DNA of 64,000 nt from Syncephalastrum monosporum B8922. Its lineage: Eukaryota; Mucoromycota; Mucoromycetes; Mucorales; Syncephalastraceae. This document shows positions 28,393 through 39,971 of this stretch, piece by piece (within the stretch, counting starts at the first letter, position 1; each line of letters opens with the position of its first letter). The DNA lies in NCBI GenBank assembly GCA_000697355.1, contig JNEN01001244.1, positions 124,001-188,000 on the forward strand, read 5' to 3'. The notes below the pieces were generated by a model. The model ran no database searches, was not told the DNA's origin, and worked only from the letters and a program-made list of their open reading frames with translations. The translations under genes and the position numbers were made by a program.

Positions 28393-28946
28393 GACGATAC
28401 CGCCCCCTCTTTCTCGCCCCGGCATGCATTATTATATCTAACCCCTAAACACTTTATCCTCCATTGATGCACATATATATATACGCACACCCACACGCAC
28501 GGCACCTTGCACAAGCACGCAGCATTTCATGCATTTTCTTTCCTTTCGTTTCTTTTTTTTTTTCCTTCTTTTCCTATTTTTTCGTTTCGTTTTTTTCCTT
28601 TCTCTTTTTTTTTTTCGCTTCATGCATTTAATTACACTGTAAATTGTTTTGATGAATATAAGCAAGAAGTTCTCTCTCCATGAATTCTGGAAACTATGTC
28701 TGACTTTTTTTCTTGCAGATCAAAATGTGCCATATTCATGCAGCAAAATGCCATGCATGTGTTACTCTGGTTCTGCATGGACACACACCGGTGAATCATT
28801 CATTCATTCTATGAAAAAACAGACGTGCATGTACGTAATTATTACACAAAAAATAAAGGGAAAAAAAAGGTGGTATACTATTACTACAACCAACGCCATA
28901 AGAGCAAAAGTAAAAGATTATAAAATGATCTTTAGAATTTCGCAAC
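28393..28946. other. Intergenic region between convergent genes
   Basis: It holds the 3' UTRs of the polyol dehydrogenase (+) and DMA1 (-), with long T-rich pyrimidine runs at 28540-28620. No gene seen. Confidence 0.55.
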
Positions 28947-30545
28947 TCAAGTCGGTGAGCCACTGGAAGCGGTCATCATCTCCTCAAAGGTGGGCGGTGA
29001 TGCTACCAGGGTGGTAGACAAGAGATTCTCTGTGGTATTGGGGGCCGGCAGGTGGCGTGAGCCGCGTCGGCTTGCAGGATGCGACGCCGGTTCCTCTTCT
29101 TCCTGGATCGTGGGCTGCTGAGGTTCCCCGCGCTTGGCAACGCCCCCCGCCGCTGCTGCTCCTGCTGCTGCTCCTGCTGCTGCTGCTCCTGGTTCTTCTT
29201 CTGGCGCTACTGGCTCAGATTCCTCCACTTCCGATGTCTTCCCCTCGGTCTCCTCTTCACTTGTCTTGATACCCAAGGACTCCATGACATCACTGACCTC
29301 GAGCGCCACGCTGGCCTCCAGATCATTGTACGTACGGCAGATGGGGCAGCAAAAGCCCGGGTAATTCTGAAAGAGAAGGGGGCGGAGGCACTTGAAATGA
29401 AAGATGTGGGAACAGGGGGCGATGAAGAGGGCTTGGAGGGGCGCAATGGCGTAGAGGCAGATACAGCATTCTTGGATTTCAGCCGGCTGCACGGGCGCAG
29501 CGGGCGAGTTCCGTGCGGTCGATTTGGCGCTGCTTTCGCGCCCTCTGACATTTTCAGGAAAGGACAAGGCATGAGGCGACGGCGCTCCCTTGGGCAAAGA
29601 CGCGGGGTCGTCTTCTTCGCTGAGGTCGCTCGTATCACTGCCCGTGTTCAAGTTGGGAGCCACGGCTGCGAGGAGGTGGTGGCGTAATTGGGTGAAGGCG
29701 GCTCGGTTGAAGAGATGCGAGACGTGCGTGTCGCGGTTGACTTCGAGGCGCATGCGTACGGCGCGGTACATGGGCTCGACCCCGCCTTGGTAATCGACCC
29801 CGAGTTGGATCACATCGCCGTCCTTGACCTCTTGCGGCACACTCTGTAGATTCGCCGGTGACAGCCGCGCTCGGTTCACAAACGTGCCACTCGACGAGCC
29901 GACATCACGCACGTAAATCTTTTAAATATGTATAATGTACAATAAAGAATAATAAATCAAACCATTCCCCAGTTCAGTTCAAATAATTCCAACATTTGGA
30001 TTTATGCAATTCTTCTCTTTTCTTTTTTTTTTTTAACCACTTGCCTTATTTGTTTCGGGCTGTACCCATATTTCTGCATGGCTGCGGCTCACCACTTTGC
30101 TCTTAAAGGATAACCGGTTCGGCATCGAGCTCCTGTCGCTGTACCGACCGATCCGAAGCACCACGCCAGGCTCGAGGTCTCGCTCAATCACATCAAATAC
30201 GAAGCACCGATTCGACAGCCCCACGTTGGGCACGAGGCGGATGTGCGGCGGCGGATGCGATGAGGCGGGCGAGAGTTGCTGTGAGCTGCTATTGCTGGTG
30301 GTGGATGCTGAGGTCGAGATAGGGACGGATTGGGTGAGAGTCAAATGACGGGCGGATGATGCTTCTGGGTTGGGCGAATGGCTGTGGCTCTCGGGGACAG
30401 GGGAAGATGGCACGGACGAGGTGCGCCGTCGATGGGCTCGTCGCAGACTGCGGAATCCACGAGCGAGGATGGCCGGCGACGAAGGGAGGGACGAGCTCTG
30501 TTCGGGTGGTGGTGTGTTGGTCGATAGACTTCGCAGGCGAGGCAT
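28947..30545 (-). CDS. DMA1: FHA-RING ubiquitin ligase, Dma1 type
   Basis: Dma1/Dma2 and the related CHFR are E3 ligases acting in mitotic checkpoint and septin or septation control. Two exons (30545-30045, 29918-28947) encode 490 residues. A Ser/Pro-rich N-terminus precedes the FHA domain, which spans the splice site: LRIGRYSD, SFKSKVVSRSHAEIWV, then IYVRDVGSSSGTFVN, with the phosphopeptide-binding Arg and Ser-Arg-His. A C3H2C3-like RING follows: CCICLYAIAPLQ, APCSHIFHFKCLRPLL, FCCPICR. The C-terminal ~130 residues are Glu/Ala/Pro-rich (GAAAAGAAAGAAAAGG). The intron has a GC donor (30044-30043: AAG|GCAAGT), which is needed because unspliced reading stops three codons later. No in-frame GT alternative is apparent. 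Confidence 0.93.
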
Positions 30546-31076
30546 CGGGTGGGGTGACCTAGGAATAAAATAGAAGAAAAACCGGAAAAGAGAAAAAAAG
30601 GAAAAAGGGAATGGGGATTAAAGATGTGAATGCACTCCTCCAAGGCGTTTTGCCCGAAACATCCATTGGATATTTTCCATTGGAAACTTGACCAATCGTT
30701 TCACAATTTCTCCGGTTCATCCTATTGTTTCTCGCCTTTGTTCACTGGTGACTGTGTATCTGTGCACACTGCAATAAACGTGGATCGTCCTTTTCCTTTC
30801 TGTACACGTGCTTTTCTTGATATCGTGTCACCATGCAAGTTAGAAAATCAGAAACGAAATATGCAAAAAAAAAAAAAAAAACTATGTTGAATGACATAAA
30901 TAGTATACAAAAGAGACTAGAAGCCTTTGTGCGAGAGGAGAGACAGAGAACGAAAGAGAGTTATGTGTGTGTGCGGGTGTGCGAGGGTGTGTGTGTGGGT
31001 CGGATAACATGTTTGTATGTGAAGAAACAAGAGAGATAAACTATAAAATAAAGAGTAAAGAATGCGTTGAGCAGAG
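30546..31076. other. Intergenic region
   Basis: The DMA1 promoter and LRG1 3' UTR lie here. A GT/GTGCG-rich microsatellite occurs at 30961-31010. No gene seen. Confidence 0.5.
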
Positions 31077-34000
31077 TTAGAGCCTATCCACCGTGGTTGT
31101 TCGCATGGGAACAGGCGAGAGGGTATTTTGTTCTTGTTGTTCATGCGCATGAGGAAGAGGAAGAGGGAGTGGGGGAGGCGGAGACTGATAGGGTGACTGT
31201 TGGGAGTGTGGCAGGCCGTCCATCTCAGTCGGGGAGGACGAGAAGGTCGGTGCTTCGCTTCGATCGGTGCTAATGGAGGAGGGGATGACGGCTGGCGACG
31301 AGTGTTGCCGGGCGGGCATGCTCGGGAATCCCTGTTGGCTCCGGCGAAGGCGCATCACCATCTCGCACTTGCGCAAGATGTCGCGCGCGCTGGCTTCCAT
31401 GTCATCCTCGCCGTACGACAGCCGCCGCAGGAGGAGGACGAGGTCATCTGGGACGGTGCAAAACTCCTCTTGGTGGAGAAGCAGCATGTGCACGGTCTCG
31501 ATCGCCGCAAACGAGTCGTCCTTGACCGGGTCCTTGTTTTTCGAATAGAGCACGTTCGGTGCGAGTACCGTCGCCAAATTCTGCAAATCCATCTTGGATG
31601 TCTCGGCAAAAGAGGCGACCCATTTGACAAACAGGAACAGGACCTCCATCGCGTCCCGGTTCGCCTTGGGAAGCAGGCAGCAACTCAGGTGGATAACCCG
31701 TTTCCGGTCGTCAACTGATTCCAGCTCTATATCATAAAAAAGGGCGGAGAGGGGGAAAGCGTGAGAAAAAACAAGGCAAAAAATAAGCTATGGTGTGTAT
31801 GACTTACTTTGTGCGACGGTCAAAAGCTTGTGTAACTTGAATGTCAAGAGCGGCTCAGGCAGCTCGCGCAGAAACTTTTTCGTCAGGGCGGCGACCTGGA
31901 TCGCGGTTTCTTTCTGGAGTTGGGTGCCGTTTGGATTTGCATCGATCTCGTCCGCAAGTTCTTTCAACCGGCGGATATTGCCATTCTTGCGAAAGATTCC
32001 TTCTACTGACATGTCTTTTTTTTTTCAAAGCATTAAACAGAAAGAAACACAACAATCATTGTCCGTTGTTGACATCCTTACCCATTTGCTTCATCGCCGA
32101 TATACTGTCCTCAAAAAAGGCAGGGATCTTGATCCGCGTCGGGCTCGCACCGAGATTGGATTCCACGCCGTTCTTTTCCACTAGGATATCCAGCGGCACA
32201 CCAAACGTTCCCTCTACAGACAAGATACATATTAGTACACAAAAAGAAAAAAAAAAGCCATAGAAAAGAATTTTCCATGCAAGCTCCCCCACCCCGGGGC
32301 CATCTTTTTCTTTTTCTTTTTCTTATTACCTTTGGTCCGTGGTGACTTTTTGTTACCGCCAGCCTTGAGGCTCGTGACGAATTTACCCCACAGCGTCGAG
32401 TTCTTCTTGTCGTCAATGAGATCTGCGAGCTCCTCGAGCGAGAACGAGTCCTTGAGGAGATCCTCGAGGTAGAGGACGGCGAGATGCTTGACCATGAAAT
32501 GATCGAGCGCGCGCAGCTCGGCAAAGTAGTAGGATTCAGCGGCCGGGGTGGCCTTGGTATAGCTTTGGCTGGGCGGGCGCGGGATGGGCGTCGTGGCCGT
32601 GGGCTGGACTTGTGGGATGGAGGAAGGATCGTCGGATCGGTGGGCGACACACGCAGCGTTCGGGCTCGGGGTCTCCATCAGCGTCGAGCGCTTGGCGACA
32701 CGGTGCGAGTCGGTAAGCTTGCGCCGCATCTGAGCCGTCGACTTCATGCGCTTGATGTCGCTCAGATTGATCGTCTCCTGCGCCTTGTCGCCGTCGGAAA
32801 ACGACTTGGCACGTGAGTCCTGGGTCAGCATGCCCGGCGGAGATCGGGCGGGCGTGGTATCCTGGACGTTGAGCAAGGTGTACAGCCGTCGAAGGGAAAA
32901 GCGGAGCAGGAACGAGTACTGCTGGAGCTGGGTGACGTACACAAAACCCTGTTTCACGTCCGTCCTCTTTCGGGCGCAATGGCTGCACATCAAATTGTGC
33001 TGAGAATCGGCACAGGCTGTCGATGCTTCGTCGCGGAGGGGCGTGCAACACTGCGCGCACGCAAAGCAGCGGTCGTGCCATCGGCTGTGGTCCTGTTTGT
33101 AGCACGCGTCGTCGCATGGCGTTTCGCAGAGCTGGCAGAGGTCGGACGCGAGGGGTGAGTCGGCATCGACGAGAACGTTACGCTTCTTGTTGGCGAGCTC
33201 GACGAGCTGGCTCAGGAACCGGCTGATCGCGGCTTCCTTCATGGACTGGTATCGCTCCTATGGAACACAGCATGATGATGAGTTCATCGGCCTTACAACA
33301 CATTCCCGCCTGTCCTGTTCTCTTACCAATTGGAGGGCAGATGTCAGGCTGATGCGGATCAAGACCTTCAAATAGTGGGCCAGACCCGTCACGAGCGAGA
33401 GTAATTCTTCGGTGATGCCCATCTTTCTGAAACCGGTCTCCTGGGTCTGAGAAAGAAGCGAAAAGAAGTTGATGATCTTTTTGCAGAGCAATTTCGATTC
33501 ACGTTCGTGGTGATCTTGCGGGGAGGCTTGGTTCTGGGCGGCGGCGGCTGTGGCATGCTGCTGGATGAGGTCGTCAATGGCAGCAAACAGGACCTCCACG
33601 TGGGTGACGAAATAGTCGGCCATCTTTAGACCTTCAACGTAGCTGCCTTCCGAGACGTGGATGAGCATGTCCGAGATACAGGCCGCGGCCGATTCTAACC
33701 CAGGAGTGTCAGTACCGACTGCCCGAGACCATGGCTATAGGCATTGCACAACGCCATCGCCCTTTTTTTTTTTCTATTCTGCTGCTGTTGGTTACCTTCG
33801 AAAGCGGACAGGACGGTCCAGATCCTGTAGACCTTGTCTTCCATGGCGGCTTGCATCTCGCGCAATTGATCGGCTGTCATGTCTAATAAATAAAATATAC
33901 AAAAGGGGAAAAGGAGAACGAACGGGGTCAATGGTGGTAAGTTCATTCATTCATGTATTCAGGGCCAGCCAACCCAAGTCAACGGGGACGCATGGATATG

Positions 34001-34866
34001 TAGATGTGTATATGTAGATGTAAAAGGATGGGGATGTGTCTATTTACCTGTTTGTTGCGCGATTGTGGGTGAGGCAGGCGACGGCGTCTCTTCGCCTTCC
34101 GTGACGGCCTGAGACAGTTTTACGTTCCAAAACTAATAAATGAAAGAAAGAATCAATCAAAAATGTAACCCATAATATTGGTATATGTGCATATGTATAT
34201 ATATAGTATATACACAATACCTTGTGAATCATGTAGCATTCTGGGTGCCAGTGTTCGTCGATGCCGTTGCGGTTGATCTCGACAAACTGCTTGAGGATGG
34301 CGGTCTGGCAGCCGGAGCACTGGATGGCGAATTGAGTCGAATAGTGGTAGTGGCAGTAGACGTTGCCCTGGTGTTCGTAATACGAGTCATCAGGGCCAAA
34401 CACGACCGAACAGACGCTGCAGCAAAAGTGCTCCAAATGGAACTTTTTGCCGACCGCGGTAATGTACGGTCCTCGTAAAGCATCACCGCAACTCTCGCAA
34501 ACGAGATTCAGTCGCTTAAAGTAATCGCGTTCGCAGAGTGGTTGTGGGGGGTGGTCGACTGGAAAGAAACGAGAAGCGACCGGTTCGTTGCAGTCCTAAA
34601 GTAGACAACAATAGAAAAGCGCAACAGGAAGAAGAAAAAAAAAGGTACATTAGTGAACATGAATGCAAATGGGGTGCGCATGGAGGAGTGGATCTTACAA
34701 TGCAGGTGAAGCAGGCCCAATGGAACGTGCCATCCAAGGCCCGTACAAATTCGCCGTCGAGAGCGTGTCTGCATGAGGTGCAATAAAGCGTAGATGAGCC
34801 GGGTGGACCAGATGAAGTCACGGATTCGGAAGGTGTCTCATCCAGAGGAGACTCTGAGGACAGCAT
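31077..34866 (-). CDS. LRG1: LIM-domain Rho GTPase-activating protein (Lrg1 type)
   Basis: Lrg1 switches off Rho1 to limit cell-wall glucan synthesis at growth sites. Nine exons (34866-34699, 34595-34221, 34132-34048, 33882-33796, 33694-33327, 33257-32330, 32213-32082, 32014-31808, 31726-31077) join exactly to 999 residues, as in yeast Lrg1 (1017). Three LIM modules are visible: CTSCRHALDGEF..HWACFTC; CESCGDALRGPY..HFCCSVC..CSGCQTAI; and, mid-protein, CQLCETPCDDACY..CFACAQCCTPL..CSHC. The C-terminal RhoGAP domain starts GTFGVPLDILVEKNG, has the arginine-finger region SVEGIFRKNGNIRRLKELAD, then FLRELPEPLL and NLATVLAPNVLYSK. The tail is Pro/Ser/Gln-rich. It fits functionally with the RhoGDI at 5.3 kb. 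Confidence 0.94.
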
Positions 34867-35602
34867 ATGACAAAAAGGAAGGGAAAAAACGAGGAAGGAT
34901 GGAAGGAAAGAAAGAAGGAAAAGGAAAAATAAGGGCGAATTGGGGAAAGTGAAGTGGAGAGTGTTTGTGGTGTGTTGTGTGTATGTGTGTGCGTGTGTGT
35001 GGAGAAGAAAAAAGGGAAAAAGGGAAGAGGGAATCAGCCCAGCTTGTACCAGCAGAAAAGAAGAGTGCAAAAAAAAAAAAAAAAGGTGAAAATAAAAGGC
35101 CTCCAAAAATGGCAATGCTCAACACCCACCCCACGGCGGCCTTGGTTTTCTTTTATATAGTATACGGCTCCCGTTTTCTTTCCTCGTTGTTAACTTATAT
35201 CGATGAGAATTTATCATGAATGGACGACAAAGCGAGAAAAAGTCAGAGAAAGAGTGTTTAGTCAAGAACGTTGGACTTGCCCAATAATGCAGGTTGCATG
35301 ATTTCTCCACGGTCGCGCGCTATTTTTGTCGCAGACCGCTCTTTTTTTGGATCGTGTTTCTGAGTTTATCGACGATAGCCAAATACTGTACCATAACTTT
35401 AAAGGCTTCCTTCATAAAATTTTTTTTGTTCATACAGACACTGAGATCAGGATAGCGACGGGAATTAGACAGTGCATGGCCAGGAACGTAGGTAGATAGG
35501 TACACGTAGGTGATAGGGGACCTCCTTTTTTTTATTTCATTTATTTCACACAAAGCAAACAGAACCATGAAATGGTATTTTTTCTTTCTTCCTTTCTTTT
35601 GA
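34867..35602. other. Intergenic region
   Basis: It contains the LRG1 promoter, with GT-rich and A-rich runs (34960-35100), and the 3' UTR of the branchpoint-bridging protein gene. No gene seen. Confidence 0.5.
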
Positions 35603-37726
35603 TTATTCCTGGGGAGGTGGTGGAGGTGGTGGTGAGTCCGGCCCGCTGGGTGGAGGCGGTGGCGGGGGTGGAAGCGCATCGGAGGGTGGAGCTGGCTCAG
35701 ATGGCGGCGGTGGAGGCGGCGGTGGAGCATCCTAAACAACAAGAATAGAAAAGAACTATCAGCGCAAGTACGTTCTCAGATAGCGACTTTCAAACATACC
35801 ATGCCGGCTGGGGGCGGGGGCGGGGGCGGTGCTTGCTGCCAAGGTGCGCCACCTCCACTACCACCCGGAGGCGGCGGCGGTGGTGGTGCTTGCTGCTGCT
35901 GCTGCTGGTAGTCATAGCCGCCATAGCCGCCATAATACGCATCATAGGGCTGATAGTAACCGCCATAGTACTGGTCGTACTGCTGATGCTGCTGCTGATG
36001 CGGCTGATGCTGGGGCGGGTAGTGCTGATGGGGCGTGTGCTGCTTTTGCTGCCACGGCGCGGGCGCACCCGTCGGACCACTGCCTTCGCGCTGTTGTTGC
36101 CACGGGGGCGCGTTGCCGGTGGGTGGCGGGCGTTGCCAAGGCGCACTGCTTTTTTGTTGCTGTTCGCCGCCTTCGGTGGACTCGCCGAGTTCGGCCATCA
36201 GGTTCATGTACTCGCTGTCAAGGTGCTGGTCGCGTTCGCGGGCCTGCTGCATGAATTCGGGGTCGTTCCGGTGCAGACAGTCGCGCGCGGTATGGCCACG
36301 GCCACCACAGATGCGGCACGTCAGACTGACCGTGTAGTTTTGTCGTTCGGGGCATTCGTAGCGTCGATGGCCGATGCCGCCGCAGTTGATGCAGGTTTGA
36401 TTCTCGTCATCGCGGAGTGTACCGTTCAGCGCAGCCAGTTCACGGAGCTGGTTGCGCTTCAGCTCGTTTTGTCCCTCAGGCAGCGTAGCCGACTATATAT
36501 ATATATATATGAAAACAAAAAACCGTGGTAAGCTGTCTACAGTTTTTGTCCATATAGCGTGTGCATTCTTTTGTACCTTTTCGATAATGTTTTCGATGAG
36601 TTTGACCGCTCGCTTGACCTTTTCATCGCTGTCGGCCATCACAAGACAATGCAGGTCTTCTTCCTGAGCAGAGTTGCTCGCGGCATCGGTGCGCGACTTG
36701 CCTTCCTTGACCGAGCCTCGACCTCGGATAGAGATCTTGGCGCCCGAGTCGGATTCCATGCCCTTGAGGGTATTGCCACGGGGACCAATGAGCTGGCCGA
36801 TAAAGTTGATCTCGGGAAACTCCTTGGCGGGAATGTAGACTTTCTCGGTGATGCGACTCGGCCGTTTGTAGTCGACGGGTGGTCTAAAATTGGGCACGGT
36901 CCGGATCGCTTTCTCGACAAGCTTGTGTCGCTCGTCTTCAAGCTTCTTGCGATAGCGCACCTCGCGAGTGTTGATACGCTTACCGTCGGCATTGTACTGT
37001 GGCTCAGGCGAGGGCGACCTAGTGGAGTAGTAGGATTGAATGAGCAAAAAAAATAAAGTCAAAAATATAGACCGACACGCGTCTTGCAAACGCGGATTCT
37101 TACCGTTGACCCTCGGGAGGGACGTAGTCGCCCGTGCGCAATTTCCGGTTGATCTCCTCCAGACGAATCTGCACTGGAAATATTAAGAGAAAGAGCGAGG
37201 TAGAGATGTTTAGGATTTTGTCGTTTGTTGATAAAGTAGGGCTTTTGGATGAGATTCTTTGATGACTTACGGACGTAGGACTCCATCTGTTCCTTATTCA
37301 ACTGCGGCAGCGCAGTAGGTAAGCCTGGCATGTTAATCTTTGCACTCTCGTCGCCCCATCTGTTCTTCTTTCTTCGTCTGCGTTCGCCGCTGCCTGTGCT
37401 GCCTGGCGTGCCTTTGCCTGCCACGAGTGCAGAACTCGGCGAAGCTGTTCAGAAGCCATATGAGTATGTGTCTGGTATAAGAATAGCATGGTATCCATTC
37501 AATACCTTCTGAGCCGTTCTCCGTAGCTTCGTGTTCAGACTTGCTGGCCTGACCGGCAGGATCGGGCTTGCCATAGTCAGGATCATGCTTGATGGGTGCG
37601 GCAGGTTCAGGCGAAGCTTCCGCCCGTCGTTTGACACCCAAAGGCGTGACGTTGGTACCTACATATGCTTCAATACCTCCTGATTCTGAGAGTGAATCAA
37701 TCTTGCGTACCTGTTGGCCTCCACAT
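35603..37726 (-). CDS. MSL5: Branchpoint-bridging protein (splicing factor 1)
   Basis: It recognises the intron branchpoint and bridges U1 and Mud2/U2AF65 during early spliceosome assembly. Seven exons (37726-37711, 37658-37506, 37417-37271, 37173-37104, 37018-36577, 36492-35800, 35731-35603) give 549 residues. [17 protein letters not shown] is the expected N-terminus, followed by an [16 protein letters not shown]-like motif that binds U2AF65. [19 protein letters not shown] leads to the KH-QUA2 domain ([32 protein letters not shown]). Two zinc knuckles follow: [14 protein letters not shown] and [14 protein letters not shown]. The C-terminus is Gln/Tyr/Pro-rich with [19 protein letters not shown] repeats and polyproline runs. 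The first coding exon is 16 nt. Retention of the last intron would replace the final polyproline block with a few residues. Confidence 0.96.
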
Positions 37727-38497
37727 GACTTTTGAATTGGAGAATGTAAGAGGAATGGAGACTTCCAACAAGGAAGAGAGGAAAAGAGCAAGTGCAATTC
37801 AAGCGCAGCTCAGACAGGCAGCCAGCCAGCCAGCCAGAGACACACACTTGCACGCACACACAGCCAATTCGGCTCTGCTTTCATTTAAACGGTCACAAAA
37901 TTTCAAAAAAGCAGAATGCGAGAAAAAAAAAAAAAAAAGACGGCCATTCATCTAATGAGGTATTTTTTTTACCTTTTTACTTACTGCCATGTGAGACACC
38001 TTGTAATAAAATAAATATATACGGCTGGCCTAAGACGGGGTATCCAGCCAGACAAATGGGGTCAAGCTATTTGTCATCCCCCGCGTGACTCACAAACCAC
38101 TGTTCCCTGCATACAATGAATGCATCCTCCGTTGTCATGGCATTATCTATCGAAGATTATAAAATGAAAATTCGATCGATGTGCCTATCCGGCATAGGAT
38201 TGATTGTGTGTCTCTCTATTTGGATTTGCTGCGGATCAATCGAAATAGAGAATATATGACTATTGGCGATGTTTATGTCCTGCTGCGGGCCAAGATTGAA
38301 CCGGGTCGTATCGACTCGTTAAGTCCGCAGAGCCGCTTCAAGATCACAGAATTGTGGTACCAACCGTGGGTACGAATGACACATCTTGACGAATCATTTC
38401 ACATCTCGCCCTTTTTAAACGCCACCCATTTAGGGCCCATCTTTTTTTTTTTCTCCTCTTCTTCTTCCTCTTACACTCTTCCCTTTTACCTTTCACT
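37727..38497. promoter_or_regulatory. Divergent intergenic region, MSL5 and PDX1 promoters
   Basis: These 771 bp separate two divergent starts. A (CAGC)n run at 37822-37840 and a poly-A tract at 37922-37938 are the only simple repeats. A CT-rich leader (38445-38490) precedes PDX1. No operator is recognised. Confidence 0.45.
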
Positions 38498-39671
38498 ATG
38501 AGCTACGCTGCCCCCACCAACCTCCACGCCAAGGCTGCCGAGACCGGCGACAAGAACCAGTCCTCCTTCCAAATCAAGGCTGGTCTCGCTCAAATGCTGA
38601 AGGTAAGAAGAATGACAGAATGCATGCCAATGAACTCGTCATGAAGGGGGCTGAAGCTGACTTGTATCTTTCTCTCTGTCTGTTAGGGTGGTGTTATCAT
38701 GGACGTCATCGATGCCGAGCAGGCTCGCATCGCCGAGGAGGCCGGTGCTTGTGCTGTGATGGCTCTGGAGCGCGTGCCTGCGGATATCCGCAAGAACGGT
38801 AATTATTTTTTTGTTGTTTTTTTTTTTAAGGTTGACAGGGTGACATTAAATGCTGTATATTTGAAATACATAGGTGGTGTTGCCCGCATGTCGGACCCCA
38901 AGATGATCAAGGGTATCCAGGAGGCTGTGACGATCCCTGTGATGGCCAAGGTCCGTATCGGCCACTTTGTGGAGGCTCAGATCATCGAGTCGATCGGTAT
39001 CGACTACATTGACGAGTCCGAGGTCCTGACCCCGGCCGATGAGTCCAACCACATCAACAAGCACAACTTCAAGGTCCCCTACGTCTGCGGTGCCAAGAAC
39101 CTCGGTGAGGCCCTCCGCCGCATCAACGAGGGTGCTGCCATGATCCGCACCAAGGGTGAGGCTGGTACCGGCAACGTCGTCGAGGCCGTCCGCCACATCC
39201 GCACTGTCAACGCCGAGATCCGTCGTGCCTCGTCCATGACTGATGAGGAGCTCTACGCTTACGCCAAGGACCTCCAGGCTCCCTATGAGCTTCTCAAGGA
39301 GACCGCCAAGCTCGGCCGTCTTCCCGTCGTCAACTTCGCCGCTGGTGGTGTTGCCACCCCCGCCGATGCTGCTCTCATGATGGTAAGTAAAACAAAAACA
39401 ACGGAAAGGGAAGGGACCCTGGGAATCTGGGTGATATTAAGAGCGCGTTTTGTTCTTCTAGCAACTCGGCTGCGACGGTGTCTTCGTCGGCTCTGGTATC
39501 TTCAAGTCGGGTGACCCGGCCAAGCGCGCCAAGGCCATTGTCCAGGCTGTGACGCACTACAACGACCCCAAGGTCCTGGCTGAGGTGTCTGAGGACCTGG
39601 GTGAGGCTATGGTTGGTATCAACCTTGATGAGCTGTCCGAGGACCAGCGCCTTGCCAAGCGCGGCTGGTAA
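38498..39671 (+). CDS. PDX1: Pyridoxal 5'-phosphate synthase subunit PdxS/Snz
   Basis: This is the synthase subunit of the deoxyxylulose-independent vitamin B6 pathway; it makes PLP from ribose phosphate, glyceraldehyde phosphate and ammonia supplied by the Pdx2/Sno glutaminase. Exons 38498-38602, 38687-38798, 38874-39382 and 39462-39671 give 311 residues, typical length. Landmarks are the beta-alpha barrel segments [20 protein letters not shown] and [30 protein letters not shown] with a catalytic-type Lys, [25 protein letters not shown], and [17 protein letters not shown] then [14 protein letters not shown]. Codon bias is strong. No glutaminase partner gene is present in the window. Confidence 0.97.
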
Positions 39672-39971
39672 TTCCTTCATCGCTTAAGTTATACGGTTCA
39701 ACACCCTTTCCTTTCTCTTTTTCTTTTTTTTATTTCTCTATCCCATGTACTTTTCTCTTCTTTTTCTATATTTCCTGTTGTTCATCCATCTGTAAAGCAT
39801 CTCAAGAATATAAACACGCATCAACCGCGTTTTGCCGCGTGCATTTGGCAGCTCTAGCTCATGCATTTTCACGATCCTTGCCTATTTTCGATTTATTTTT
39901 TTATGTGTCTTGCTTGAATGAGATTGGTGCGTGTCTCTCTTCTTTTCTATTACTAAGAATCTACCGTATCC

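Noticed and set aside
27625..28425. 266-codon open frame antisense to the polyol dehydrogenase
   Set aside because: Mirror of a GC-rich coding exon, with no family similarity.
35833..36531. 232-codon plus-strand open frame opposite the branchpoint-bridging protein
   Set aside because: Leu/Ala/Arg-rich shadow of Gln/Pro-rich codons; the minus-strand KH and zinc-knuckle protein is unambiguous.
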